This document shows, piece by piece, positions 45,127-64,000 of a DNA stretch of 64,000 bases. How positions within the stretch are numbered: the first letter of the stretch is position 1; each line of letters starts with the position of its first letter. The position numbers and the translations under genes were made by a program. Below the pieces are notes generated by a model. That model was not told where the DNA came from and searched no databases. It saw nothing but the letters and a program-made list of their open reading frames with translations. Source of the stretch: Diphasiastrum complanatum (taxonomy: Eukaryota > Streptophyta > Lycopodiopsida > Lycopodiales > Lycopodiaceae); assembly GCA_029204225.1 (NCBI GenBank), contig CM055100.1, positions 15,920,600 through 15,984,599 on the forward strand, given 5' to 3'.

Positions 45127-46690
45127 ATGCAACAGAGATATTCTAGGTTTAAAATATTGAAACATTTTAACTTTAAATTTCATCTGAATTCCAAGTCTAT
45201 TCACACAAGTAGTAATTTATATGATTTAACAGTCTTTCAGAAGAATAACTTCATGCTACAGATGGCCGCTTTTGGATCGATCATAGACGATCAAGACACA
45301 ATCATGACATTGCTTTCAAGCTCGCCTTCTACATATGAGAACTGGGTGATGATCATATCGACACACTCAGATTTAACTCTTAACAGAGTTATCACTATGT
45401 TGCTACAAGAAGATAATCAAAGAAGTCAAGATGCTTTGTCCACTTCATCATCTCATGCTCTATATGTCAACAAAGGCTCAAAATGACAGAAGCAGAAAAG
45501 CTCTAAGCAGTCCACATCAAATCAAAAATCGATGCAAAGCCAAGAATAATTATCAAATCCACAGTCGAATAAGATGTTTTGTAAGTATTGCAAGTGAACT
45601 AATCATGAGATCCAACATTGCAGAGTACTCAAAGCGAAGAATGCCAACAAGCAACCAGATCAACAGGCAAATGCAGTCACATCGGACGAATGCAGTCACA
45701 ACATCTCCCGACATTGAAATGGACGAAGGAGCATTTATGGTCAAAGACCAACAGACACTATTGGATATTTCTTGGAGCTACTCAACATATGAACAATCAT
45801 CGTGAACATTTTCACTCCTATACACCTTATAGTACAAAGAGATACGTTCATCTTGGCATTAATAGTACTCACACTATCAAAAGTGAAGGTACTGTGACAT
45901 TGAAATTCTCACATGATCAATTTATTCTACTATCAAACGTTTTGTATGTACGTAAACTCTCTACGAATCTGTTATCAGTAAATAGAATCACTGATTTAGG
46001 TCATAAGGTAGAGTTTGAGTCTGATCAATGCCCAATTATTCATAGGACAAGTAAGGTCCTTGCACTCGGCAAGAGGCATGGATACCTATGTAGATTGGCA
46101 CATTGTTATTTTGATACTAGTCAAGCCTTGAAAACCTCTGTTCTTGTCAATAAAGCATTACTATGGCATCATCGTTTAGGACACTTGAATCATACATCTG
46201 TTTTATACATGTCTAAGTAATTTCTAGCACTTGATCTCGACTATCCAGCCGACAAAGTCGACCTCCTTGTCTATCATAGTTGCATTCCTTTTAGATCAAG
46301 TCATAGGCATACAGTAAAAGATTTGTTAGACGTTGTTCATTCACATATATGTGGTCCAATGCAAACTTCGTTGTTGCTTGATGCAAAGTATTTTATTACC
46401 TTCATTGACGAATATTCGAGAAGAACAGCTGTTTATTTCATTAAGCAGAAATCGGAGGCTTTCAAAAAAATTTGACAATTCAAAGAGCATGCAGAAAATT
46501 GAACTGGTAAAAGATTTAAAGCACTGAGGTCTGACAACGGGGGAGAATACATCTCTACCGAATTCAAGGAGTATTGCCTTAGCAACGACATTGAGCAACA
46601 ATACATTTTCACTAAGTCTTGCTGTGAGAAAGAACAAAACCTTAGTCGAATCGGCAAAGTGCATGCTAACACAATTAGAGTACAATAACA
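45127..46690 (+). pseudogene. Copia relic F: gag, knuckle, protease, integrase start
   Basis: Gag end: MAAFGSIIDDQDTIMTLLSS and TLNRVITMLLQEDNQRSQ (UBN2-type). A broken knuckle CKYCK, stop, TNHEIQHC follows. Protease is reduced to LGATQHMNNHREHF. Then come LLSNVLYVRKLSTNLLSVN, LLWHHRLGHLNHTSVLYMSK, and integrase VHSHICGPM, FIDEYSRRTAVYFIKQKSE, ALRSDNGGEYISTEFKEYC. It ends near 46690. There are many stops and frame changes. The knuckle and protease damage rule out function. Confidence 0.85.
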
Positions 46691-46899
46691 TCTATACGCT
46701 TGACATAAGTGCCTACAAATCAAGAATCATATGCATAATTTACTCTTCAATGGAGAAGCATGATCTTCCAACTTGCCAAACATACACTATCTTGTCAAGT
46801 CTCTAGTAGATTGAGTCACATTCATTCTGTCACATTCATTCTCCTCCACATAATGACAACATAAATGCACTTGAAAATTCCAATATATGTGTAGTTGTA

Positions 46900-47917
46900 T
46901 ATGTTGACGTTTTGGATTGATGATGTCAACTGATGAAACAGAAATTCTTATTAACAGGATCGTGGATTACTTAGAGAACGGAGTTTACGAGCTGTTCTTT
47001 TGTGTTGAACCAGATTATTAGTTTAGGAGTCTTAGACTGCCGTGAAAGAGAGATTGCAAGAAGCGATTAGGCGTCTGTGACGGCCATGCAATCTTCCTAA
47101 TTCTGATAATCTGGATATGAAGAGAATGTAGAATTGATTTAGGCATCAGAGACAGCCATACATTTCTCTAATAATAATGTTTGTGTAAGAGGAGTGAGAG
47201 TTATTATCATTCAACAAGAATGCGATGGTGTAGAACAATGGCGAATTTGTATAATAATGCTGTAAACACAACGATCAGATCACAATACAATTGTGCTGAT
47301 AAGCGCGTGATCCTACTTACATATTCAAAACAAGTGCTAAAGTTCTGAATATATATATCTCTCTCTATATAATCACTAACTCTGAGGAGTCCGTTACAAA
47401 AAGACCCGTTCTGGTCGTTTTATCTCTGTCATCTACCGTTGTATCTGCGCTACTCTTCAATCGCTCATTTTACATATATATATGAACTGGAAGATCTTGT
47501 ATTATTCTATTTTATATTTACAAGATCGCTTAACAGCTGATTAATTGACTATTTAGAACAGTTGTTATTGGAGCATGAAGACGTAGACAGTCTGTACTTG
47601 GAATACTGTGTATTTCTGCAGAGTGTCTCCTCCTGTGTAGTATCCCGTGTAAAACTGTAGTGTCGAGTTTTTCTTTACAATTGTCGTCTGTCAAAAACTG
47701 CATGTAAAAATGTAGTGTCACATTTTTCGCAAGAAGTGTCGCTCTTCTGGAAGTGCCTAAATGGCCCAAAAAACAACTTACATAAGTGCCGCTAAACACT
47801 TAGTTGCTCATGAAGGTAAAAAGAAATGACAGTGTCGGTGTCGGGTTTTTCGCCTGTTGAAAATCCTAAGTAAATATGCAGATTGTAGCGACTATTAGTT
47901 CATATATGCAAATTCCA
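46900..47917 (-). repeat. Probable copia LTR with TCGC repeat
   Basis: On the minus strand the segment starts TGTTGGAATTTGC (47917 downward), like the other LTRs of this family. Bases 47640-47880 hold units of the gtaaaaatg(c/t)ag - tgtc - tttttcgc chain. An AT-rich 'tatatatatctctctctata' lies near 47349. The left edge is uncertain. Confidence 0.5.
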
Positions 47918-50900
47918 ACAGTATAGTTGATCCAATTGTGACAATATGTAGATACTCACATTCCTCCATACTACAGCTAGAAGATGGGGGTAATCAACAT
48001 ATCATATCATCTTTGTAAAATAGTGGAATCTTGTTGATATGCATCGTAGTCCCACATGCTTCTGCAGAAAAAAGATCCCATATGACTGATATATCACATC
48101 CACAACCTTTGAAAGAAAAATTGGTGCTCTATGTTGGAAAACATGTATCATATCACAATGATATCTGTGATGGCTAAAAAGAAAGCACTAGGAAAGTGTC
48201 ATGAACAAATAACTATATCACCCTACAATGGTTATATCAAATTCCAAATTATTGCTCAGTGACAATTTTGGGCATTACTTCTAATGACAACTTTGTAAAA
48301 TTGTTGATGTACAACATTGATTGTCATTCAACAATTATATTCTTTTCCATAAAATTGAGTGATAAAATATTAGATACATTGTTTGTTATGTTAGTTTAAG
48401 TATCATTCAACAACAATCAACATCCAAAAGTAATTGGGATATTTATAGGGAAGTTTATGAATTTTTGCATCACTAGACAGTCTTGTTTTGTTGTGTATAT
48501 TCTTCATGTGCCACATCGTCACTAAAAAATTTTAGGCATTGATATTACACAAGCACCTCAAGGGAGCTAGGAAAACTGACTTATCTTTCTTTTTTTGACC
48601 ACTTGCCTAATGAACTAAGTAATCCACACTGATCAACATGTCAATTGACATTAGCTTCATGGATGGGTCCTACCCAAGAGACTAACCTAACTTAGACATA
48701 CGCCAACATGGGATCCATGAAGAAGCCAAAAACCCAAGCAAGCTAACCAAAACGATCACATGAGTTTTTTTTTGCATAATAGACCAATTTGACATGCCAA
48801 CATACAAAACCAAAGAGTAAAGCAAAGCCAACTTAATTTAATAACATAGAAATAGTCTCAAAATCCATCAATAATCCATATGCCCACTCTAGCGAAAAGG
48901 TTTGAAAGTTGCCTTTCAACTTGAACTTGACATTGATGTGAAACCAAGAATGGCTATTGACCCAACAAAATTATCTCTATCAATCATCAAATCCACACGA
49001 ACTTTTCTTCATGGCCACTATCATGAGCTTCGAATATAGTCTAGCACACACTAGTAAGGGGAGCTGAAATCTAGCGTTGTACCTAGAGCATATCTCCTTT
49101 ACAGATTTTTCTTCCCTCCTTCCACTTCATAGGTTTGCTGTGATATACAGCCTCCCTTGACATTAAATATATACAATTTTGGTCATGTTTTGTATAAGAG
49201 TTGTTCATCCATATGATTTCAAGCAAGCCTCCTTGAAAACAATTTTTTAGAGGTTGTCAAGGCCAACTTTGATACCCCTTCAACACAATGCCATTAACAA
49301 GTTTGTTATCATGTTGACCCGTTATGAGCTTCAATGTGCCTTAAATTCCATGACTCTTTGTAATTCCACTTGGTTTGACAAAGTTTTGCCTGAATTATTG
49401 CTCTTTCTAGGAGGAACTCGATCATAACCTTCTGAAAGCTCGTCATTAGTGTTCTCCCTACTAACATGACAAAAGTTCTAAGTGTGGCCAATTTTAAAAC
49501 TATGAAATGATTGCTTTGGCAGTGTGGCCTTACTCAAGATGCCCATGTAACCTATTCACAAAGCTAATGTATCCAATACCACAAAAACATCAAATCTCTT
49601 ACTATGTTGAACACCTTCAACAAGATATTGGCTATCATATTGTCCTCTATCCTTCTTGATATTCCTTCAAAAAACTAGATGCACTTATACAAAGGAGGAT
49701 GATCATTGACACTAGTCTTAATGGTTAGATAAGAGTTTATATCGTATGTAAGATGGTGCACGTGTAATTATTCTTCGCATAGGTCTTCATAAGGCTTTTG
49801 TCCATATTAAGAAAATCATTGACAACCCTCCTTTCAACTTACTGAAACTTTATAAGCTTCAACCTCATCTAGGGTGGGATTACACATCGCTACTCTTTAT
49901 CAACTATTCTTTTTGCTATTCCATTGCATCACTTTCTACTGTTCTTAGTAATGGTGGTAATAAAAAATCATTCAGCCTTTGCTCATCTTCCCATTTTTTA
50001 GGGCACGATAAATCTGATAACAGACTTTGATTCTGAATGTGTTTGATTCTAGAAATTCTTTACAAAATTGGTTTCATAGTAAGCTATCGTGAAACTGTAA
50101 ACACACAGGACATGTCAAACCATGAAATAAAAGTCACCAATGCACAAAATACGAAATTGATACTATGATTGGATTTGATTTTAACAACGTAAAACAATAG
50201 ACAAATTGTGAAAACGTAAATGCCCAAAATTGTGAAGTTGGAATATCCCAACTTTGTGAAATCTATAATATGATTTAAAACTTAAAGAGATCATGATTTT
50301 TCAATGTCTACTTCTAATTTGACATTTACGGTACCTCATTATGAATTCCCAAAAAATCTGCGAAGTTATTGAGCCGGTTAATGGTGACTGTCTCTCATGC
50401 ATGCTCTTATAAAACACATACAAACATGCTTACATGAGACTTGAGGCAAGGCTGTAGAGTTGGTCCACGGAAGAAATGCTTTTCAAAGAAAAGCCCTAAT
50501 GTGCTTCTTTGTCAAAGAAAATTGCATTTGACGAAACCAACTTAAGTGATACTTGCAAGTGGCCAACTATGTATACTTTTGTCTACAAGGTATTTCGCAC
50601 TTAAACATCAGCATTATCATTCCCATAACAAGTTCTGATCTCTTGATTCTGTTCACATATAAAAGATAAACAATTTGCAAACTATACAAGCATAAAACAA
50701 AATACATAAATGATCTGATTCAGCATCACACTTAGCCAACTCTTGACATTAGAAGAAATACTGGCTCATAAAAAATGACGAGTTATTTATTCCTTGGAAG
50801 ACAATCATACATCATATAGACAAACCAGATGTGTAGCAGATCCATCCCATCATGGTAAGGACTGCTACATATTGGACTCCAGAACTTACAATGAATCAAA

Positions 50901-51513
50901 AGGAAGCTTTCAACAGGCAAAACAGTCTGTTTCCATGGCTTCACCTCCCCTGTGCAAGTAATTACTAAGCACGACCACCACAGTCTGACCTCACCATTGG
51001 CTTTGCCATAATGAGAAAACAAAAACAATTCGCATTCAGCCGATACTGATATAAAGAGCAATCGTTGATGAAATCCTGGACTTCAGCAGCCACCAGGAAT
51101 TGCTCCAAGATTCTTGAGAGTGCCCACTTTTAAGCAGAAGCATCTCAAGTTGGTTGCCTTGAGCTTTGAAAAGGATCATTAAATTCCTGCACTTTTGACA
51201 TCAAAAACGCTGCTAGATGCCCAAAAGACCTCACTTAGGAATAGAGCCAGTCAAAAACTCCAATCAACTTTTGACTGGCCTGATAATCTAGCAACTGAAT
51301 AAGGAAAGCCAATCAGCACTATCAGCCTTATTTTATATTCTAACAAATAATCAATAGATACTGCAGAGCTCGTCAATTAACTTCTTGACTGAGCATATTA
51401 GAATACAAATGTGCAGCTACATATAGAAGACAGCTGGCAACTGGCTTTCCCTGGCCAAACAAGACTGGAGGTTGCTGCTTACATCCACACAGCCTCAACT
51501 GCCATGATGAGAG
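47918..51513. other. Gene-poor spacer and PI4K beta 3' flank
   Basis: Both strands were scanned and no recognisable coding motif was found. A tttatt at 50786-50791 would be an AATAAA polyadenylation signal on the minus strand, about 720 bp after the PI4K beta stop; this is only a candidate. The part at 49700-50090 has the feel of decayed coding DNA but no family could be assigned. Confidence 0.4.
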
Positions 51514-60297
<8,784 letters not shown>

Positions 60298-60721
60298 CTA
60301 CATAAATGTCAAAAAATAAGAATAACTTCAAGCACAAGAAAGGAAAATGTTGATACAGAAATCAACATCTGCAAAGACATTACTAGTAAATTTTGCAGAA
60401 AGAGATACCATTTTACATTTGGATACTTAGGTATCCCCATGAACCTTGCAAGACATTCATGATTGGCTAGCTTCTAACTATCGATAGCTGAAAGTGAATC
60501 ATGTCTTCAAATAAAGGCAAAACTGCCCGATAAAAGGATTACAGCAACTACAGTGCCAGAGGTAATTGCCAAAAACGAATGTCTAGTGACTCTAGTCAAG
60601 TCCAAATACCCGTTTAGCAGATCTACTTTATCACTAATCAAAAAAGTCATCAAAGTTTTCCTTTTTGAAGCATACACAAGAGAACATTCTATGTTTATAC
60701 CTAAGGAAGCGGACGGTGGAC

Positions 60722-60737
60722 GCGGACGCGCGTCCGC
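60722..60737. repeat. 16-bp perfect GC palindrome
   Basis: gcggacgcgcgtccgc equals its own reverse complement. It lies in a short cluster of gcggacg / cgcgtc words (60709-60770), followed by two A-runs separated by ttt (60778-60810). The cluster is far more GC-rich than its surroundings. Confidence 0.85.
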
Positions 60738-61339
60738 ATCAGGGGTGCGTCTGCGTTCGGACGCGTCTGATTTTTTGAAAAAAAAAAATTTCAAAAAAAA
60801 AAAATACAGGCACCTGCCCACGCTGTCCCCAATCCCAAAAGCAAAATAAAAGCAATATGGCCCTTGTTTTTCCCCCTGAATTAAATATCAGAGGGTGTCT
60901 GGCACCCACCTGCCCCCTCCTGTTAAAAAACAGGAAAACGGTACCAAAAAAATTTGCAACAGACCTAACCACTGCCCATGCCTCCCATAACTGAGATATT
61001 ACCAAACAACGAGGAGTAATGAGCAGGTCATAAATTATTATGAACCTTCATTGGGAACTAAGCTCCAAAAAAGCGGCAAAGAAAGATCTGAAAGTGGTTT
61101 TGAGTGAAGATGATGATTTGTATGGCAAACATATTACTGATTTGGGGTTTAGGGTGCATCAATGACTGTCTCAAAGAAGTGAATGCTCACCAAAGGATTT
61201 GGGAGAGGTGAACGCTTACCAGAAGAGTGATAAGCTCTCAGGACCAGAAGTCTCTGGGGGAAATTAGGGCTCACTAGAAGAGTGACAAGCTCTCAAGACA
61301 GAAAACCACAAGACCGACACACTACTATGTCTTATATGG

Positions 61340-62260
61340 TGAGATCGGTTTCCCCCCGGATGAACTTCAACAGCTTACTGATTACTTATGCAAAACTGTG
61401 TCATTCACTACAGAAAACCACAAGACCTACACACTACTGTGTCTCGGTTGATGAGATCGGTTTCTCCCCGGATGAACTTCAACAACTTACTAATAACTTA
61501 TGGCACTACTTCAACACGCTACAATACGCTGTCGAAATTTTGCGTACCAACACGGGGGCTCCGAAACATCTCCCAGTATTCAGGTCCAGACCGGATAAAG
61601 TGTCCCTGAAGTGCTGTTTAACGTCAAACTTCGGACGGACATTGCGGGCCGACCGTCGGTCGTTTCCTCGTCCTGTTTGTTCCCACAGGTTCATATCGAG
61701 GTTGTCCACTGGCCGAAAAAGACGGCACCTGAAACGGATTCCGTTTGGAGAAATGGGGCCGTTAGACGGAGAGTTGCAAAACTAGTCCATTTCTCAATTA
61801 CGTTTCTCTCCAGTCGAAAAGCCATTTTGACTGAACGATACCCAAATCGAGCCAGGCTCGATCCCTTGGGTTCGTATCGGGATCAAAACCCGTGGACTGT
61901 GTTCCCGGACCATTGATGCATTCTACACAGTACCATGGCCTATGTGATGAGATAGATTTAGGGTTTGGGGTGGTACAACGTCACGTGGGCAACTAATCGG
62001 AGCATGTCCTGGCAAATGTCCGCTGACACAACGAACGGAAGCAAGAAGCAGAATTTCACCAGAAGAGTGAATGGTCAGCAGAACTATGCCATTCACTACA
62101 GGGGACCACATGACCGACCATCCTGCAAGAGGTATAGCTACCTCTGTCAGCACAGGCCTACACAGTACTGTGTCTTGTATGATGTGATCGATTTTCCCCC
62201 GAATGAACTTCAACAGCTTACTAATTACTCATGCAAAACTGTTTCATTCACTACAGGCCA
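61340..62260. repeat. Dispersed ~110-bp repeat (ccccgga/aatgaacttcaaca)
   Basis: Three copies begin near 61350, 61464 and 62197. They share gatgaacttcaaca(g/a)cttact(g/a)at(t/a)act, and two also share catgcaaaactgt-tcattcactacag. They alternate with the 361-bp repeat, suggesting a higher-order array. No coding motif was recognised. Confidence 0.7.
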
Positions 62261-63262
62261 TCTGTCCGTTCCTCGTCTTGTCAACTCCCACAGGTTCCTG
62301 GCGAGGTTGCCGGTTGGCCGAAACGGACGGCACCTGAAACGAAGCCTGTTTGGAGAAACTGGGCCGTCGGACAGAGAGCTGCAAAACTAGTCCATTTCAC
62401 GTGACCTGATTGCGTTTTTGTCCCGTCGAACGGCCATTTTGACCGAACGACACCCGAATCGAGCCAGGCTCAGTCCCTTGAGATCGTATCGGGATCACGA
62501 ATCGTTGGATTGTATTCCCGGACCATTTTGTCAATTCCGAATGTTTTCAGGTCCCATCCCGGCAAAGTGTCCCCGAAGCCCTGTATGACGTCGAACTTCG
62601 GTAGGACGTACTGGGCCTGCCGTCCGTCCGGTCCTCGTCCCGTCTGCTCCCACAGGTTCCTATCGAGGTTGTCTGTTGGCCGAAATGGACGACACCTGAA
62701 ATGGATCCCGTTTGGAGAAACGGGACAGTCGGACGGAAAGCTGCCAAAATAGCCCATTTCGCTTGGCCTAATTGCGTTTCTGTCCCGTCGAAGGGCCATT
62801 TTGACCGAACGACACCCGAATCGGGCCACGCTCGGTAGTTTGAGTTTGTTTCGGGATCACGAATCCGTGGACTGTATTCCTGGGCCATTTTGTCGATTCC
62901 AAATGTTTTCAGGTCCCGTCCCTCGCGAAGTGTCCTTGAAGCCCTGTTCAACGTCGAACTTCGGACGGACGTTCTGTGTTCTTCGTCGGTCCTTTCCTCG
63001 TCTTGTCTGTTCCGACAGGTTCCTATCGAGGTTGTCCGCTGGCCGAAACGGACGACACCTGAAACGGATCCCGTTTGGAGAAACGGGAGCGTCGGACGGA
63101 GAGCTGCAAAACTAGTCCATTTCGACTGACCTAATTGCGTTTCTATCCCGTCGAGCGGCCATTTTGACCGGACGATACCCGAATCGAGCCAGGCTCAATC
63201 CCTTGGGTTCGTACCCGCTTCACAAACCAGTGGACTGTATTCCTGGACCATTAATACATTCT
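61576..63262. repeat. 361-bp tandem repeat array, about 3.8 copies
   Basis: Copies: 61576-61920, 62258-62542 (left part missing), 62543-62903 and 62904-63262. Each full copy runs gtt(t)tcaggtcc, gcaaagtgtcc, acgtcgaacttcgg, cacaggttcctatcgaggttg, gacacctgaaacggatcccg, cattttgaccgaacga, cgggatcac and ends gtggactgtattcc-gg-ccatt. The spacing of copies 3 and 4 is 361 bp. The long open frames across it (61282-63129, both strands) come from repetition and are not supported as genes. Confidence 0.9.
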
Positions 63263-63563
63263 ACGCAGGTTTAAGTGTATGCTACACAAGTGCAGCTTTG
63301 ATGTTGAATCTGCACATACCTGCGGTGCAATGCCTACGACACAATGAGGATGTGGGGTGGGGTTGATGATGTTTGTGGATGTGGTTATGATGATTATGGT
63401 TGTGGCTTGTTTTGATGGTTATGGCTGTGGGGTTGTGGGTTTAGGATGATTTGTTAGGGTTTAGGGTGTTATGTTGACCGTGCCATTTGTTAGGGTGTCG
63501 GGTTTAGCATGTTATGTTAAATGGTTGAACATGATGCATATGTTACGAATGAGATGCAGATGT

Positions 63564-64000
<437 letters not shown>

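Noticed and set aside
61282-63129. Several open frames of 70-170 codons on both strands
   Set aside because: They follow the 361-bp tandem repeat and occur on both strands at once; no domain motif or start context supports them.

Overview
This window is nuclear DNA of a land plant. It holds a nuclear psbY (photosystem II) relic, a spliced plant ARF GTPase gene and the kinase half of a plant-type phosphatidylinositol 4-kinase beta gene. These genes sit in a large mass of decayed Ty1/copia and Ty3/gypsy retrotransposons, with hAT and LINE remnants. The species cannot be named from sequence alone. A TE-rich genome with LINE relics would fit a large-genome plant, possibly a fern or other seed-free lineage, but this is weak inference. 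All gene models were built by hand from GT-AG splice sites and reading-frame continuity.

Layout. (1) 159-11720, minus strand: a complete six-exon ARF gene of 195 codons spread over 11.6 kb. Its introns hold a copia RNase H/LTR relic, a gypsy RT relic, a hAT transposase relic, a 343-bp MITE-like element and tandem duplications. (2) 12.1-12.8 kb: a short FAD-binding fragment, a 59-bp tandem repeat and a broken psbY copy, head-to-head with ARF. (3) 13.3-20.1 kb: fragments of at least five copia elements in both orientations, with LTR pieces. (4) 20.1-24.2 kb: a decayed gypsy element (gag, zinc knuckles, protease, RT). (5) 24.2-28.0 kb: a minisatellite-rich, LTR-like block ending in a probable primer-binding site. 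(6) 28.3-30.8 kb: a 5'-truncated copia element with a long uninterrupted RT-RNase H frame. (7) 30.8-43.7 kb, minus strand: a nest in which copia B (35714-41473, two LTRs, PBS, 5-6 bp target duplication) sits inside copia A, whose 3' LTR is cut to 66 bp against a third fragment, C. (8) 45.1-47.9 kb: a copia gag/integrase relic and an LTR. (9) 51.5-60.3 kb, minus strand: eleven consecutive exons of PI4K beta (329 codons) to the stop codon; the N-terminal exons were not found in the window. (10) 61.3-63.3 kb: 361-bp tandem repeats, then a (CT)123 microsatellite touching a LINE fragment at the window edge.

Functional links. ARF and PI4K beta are partners in Golgi/trans-Golgi membrane traffic in eukaryotes. 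Their presence about 40 kb apart is more likely chance than organisation. I found no CRISPR array, tRNA, rRNA or operon-like system, and nothing I would call a new biological system. The most notable points are the intact ARF frame across TE-loaded introns, the datable nested insertion, the dismantled psbY copy and an LTR-associated repeat in an unexpected orientation.
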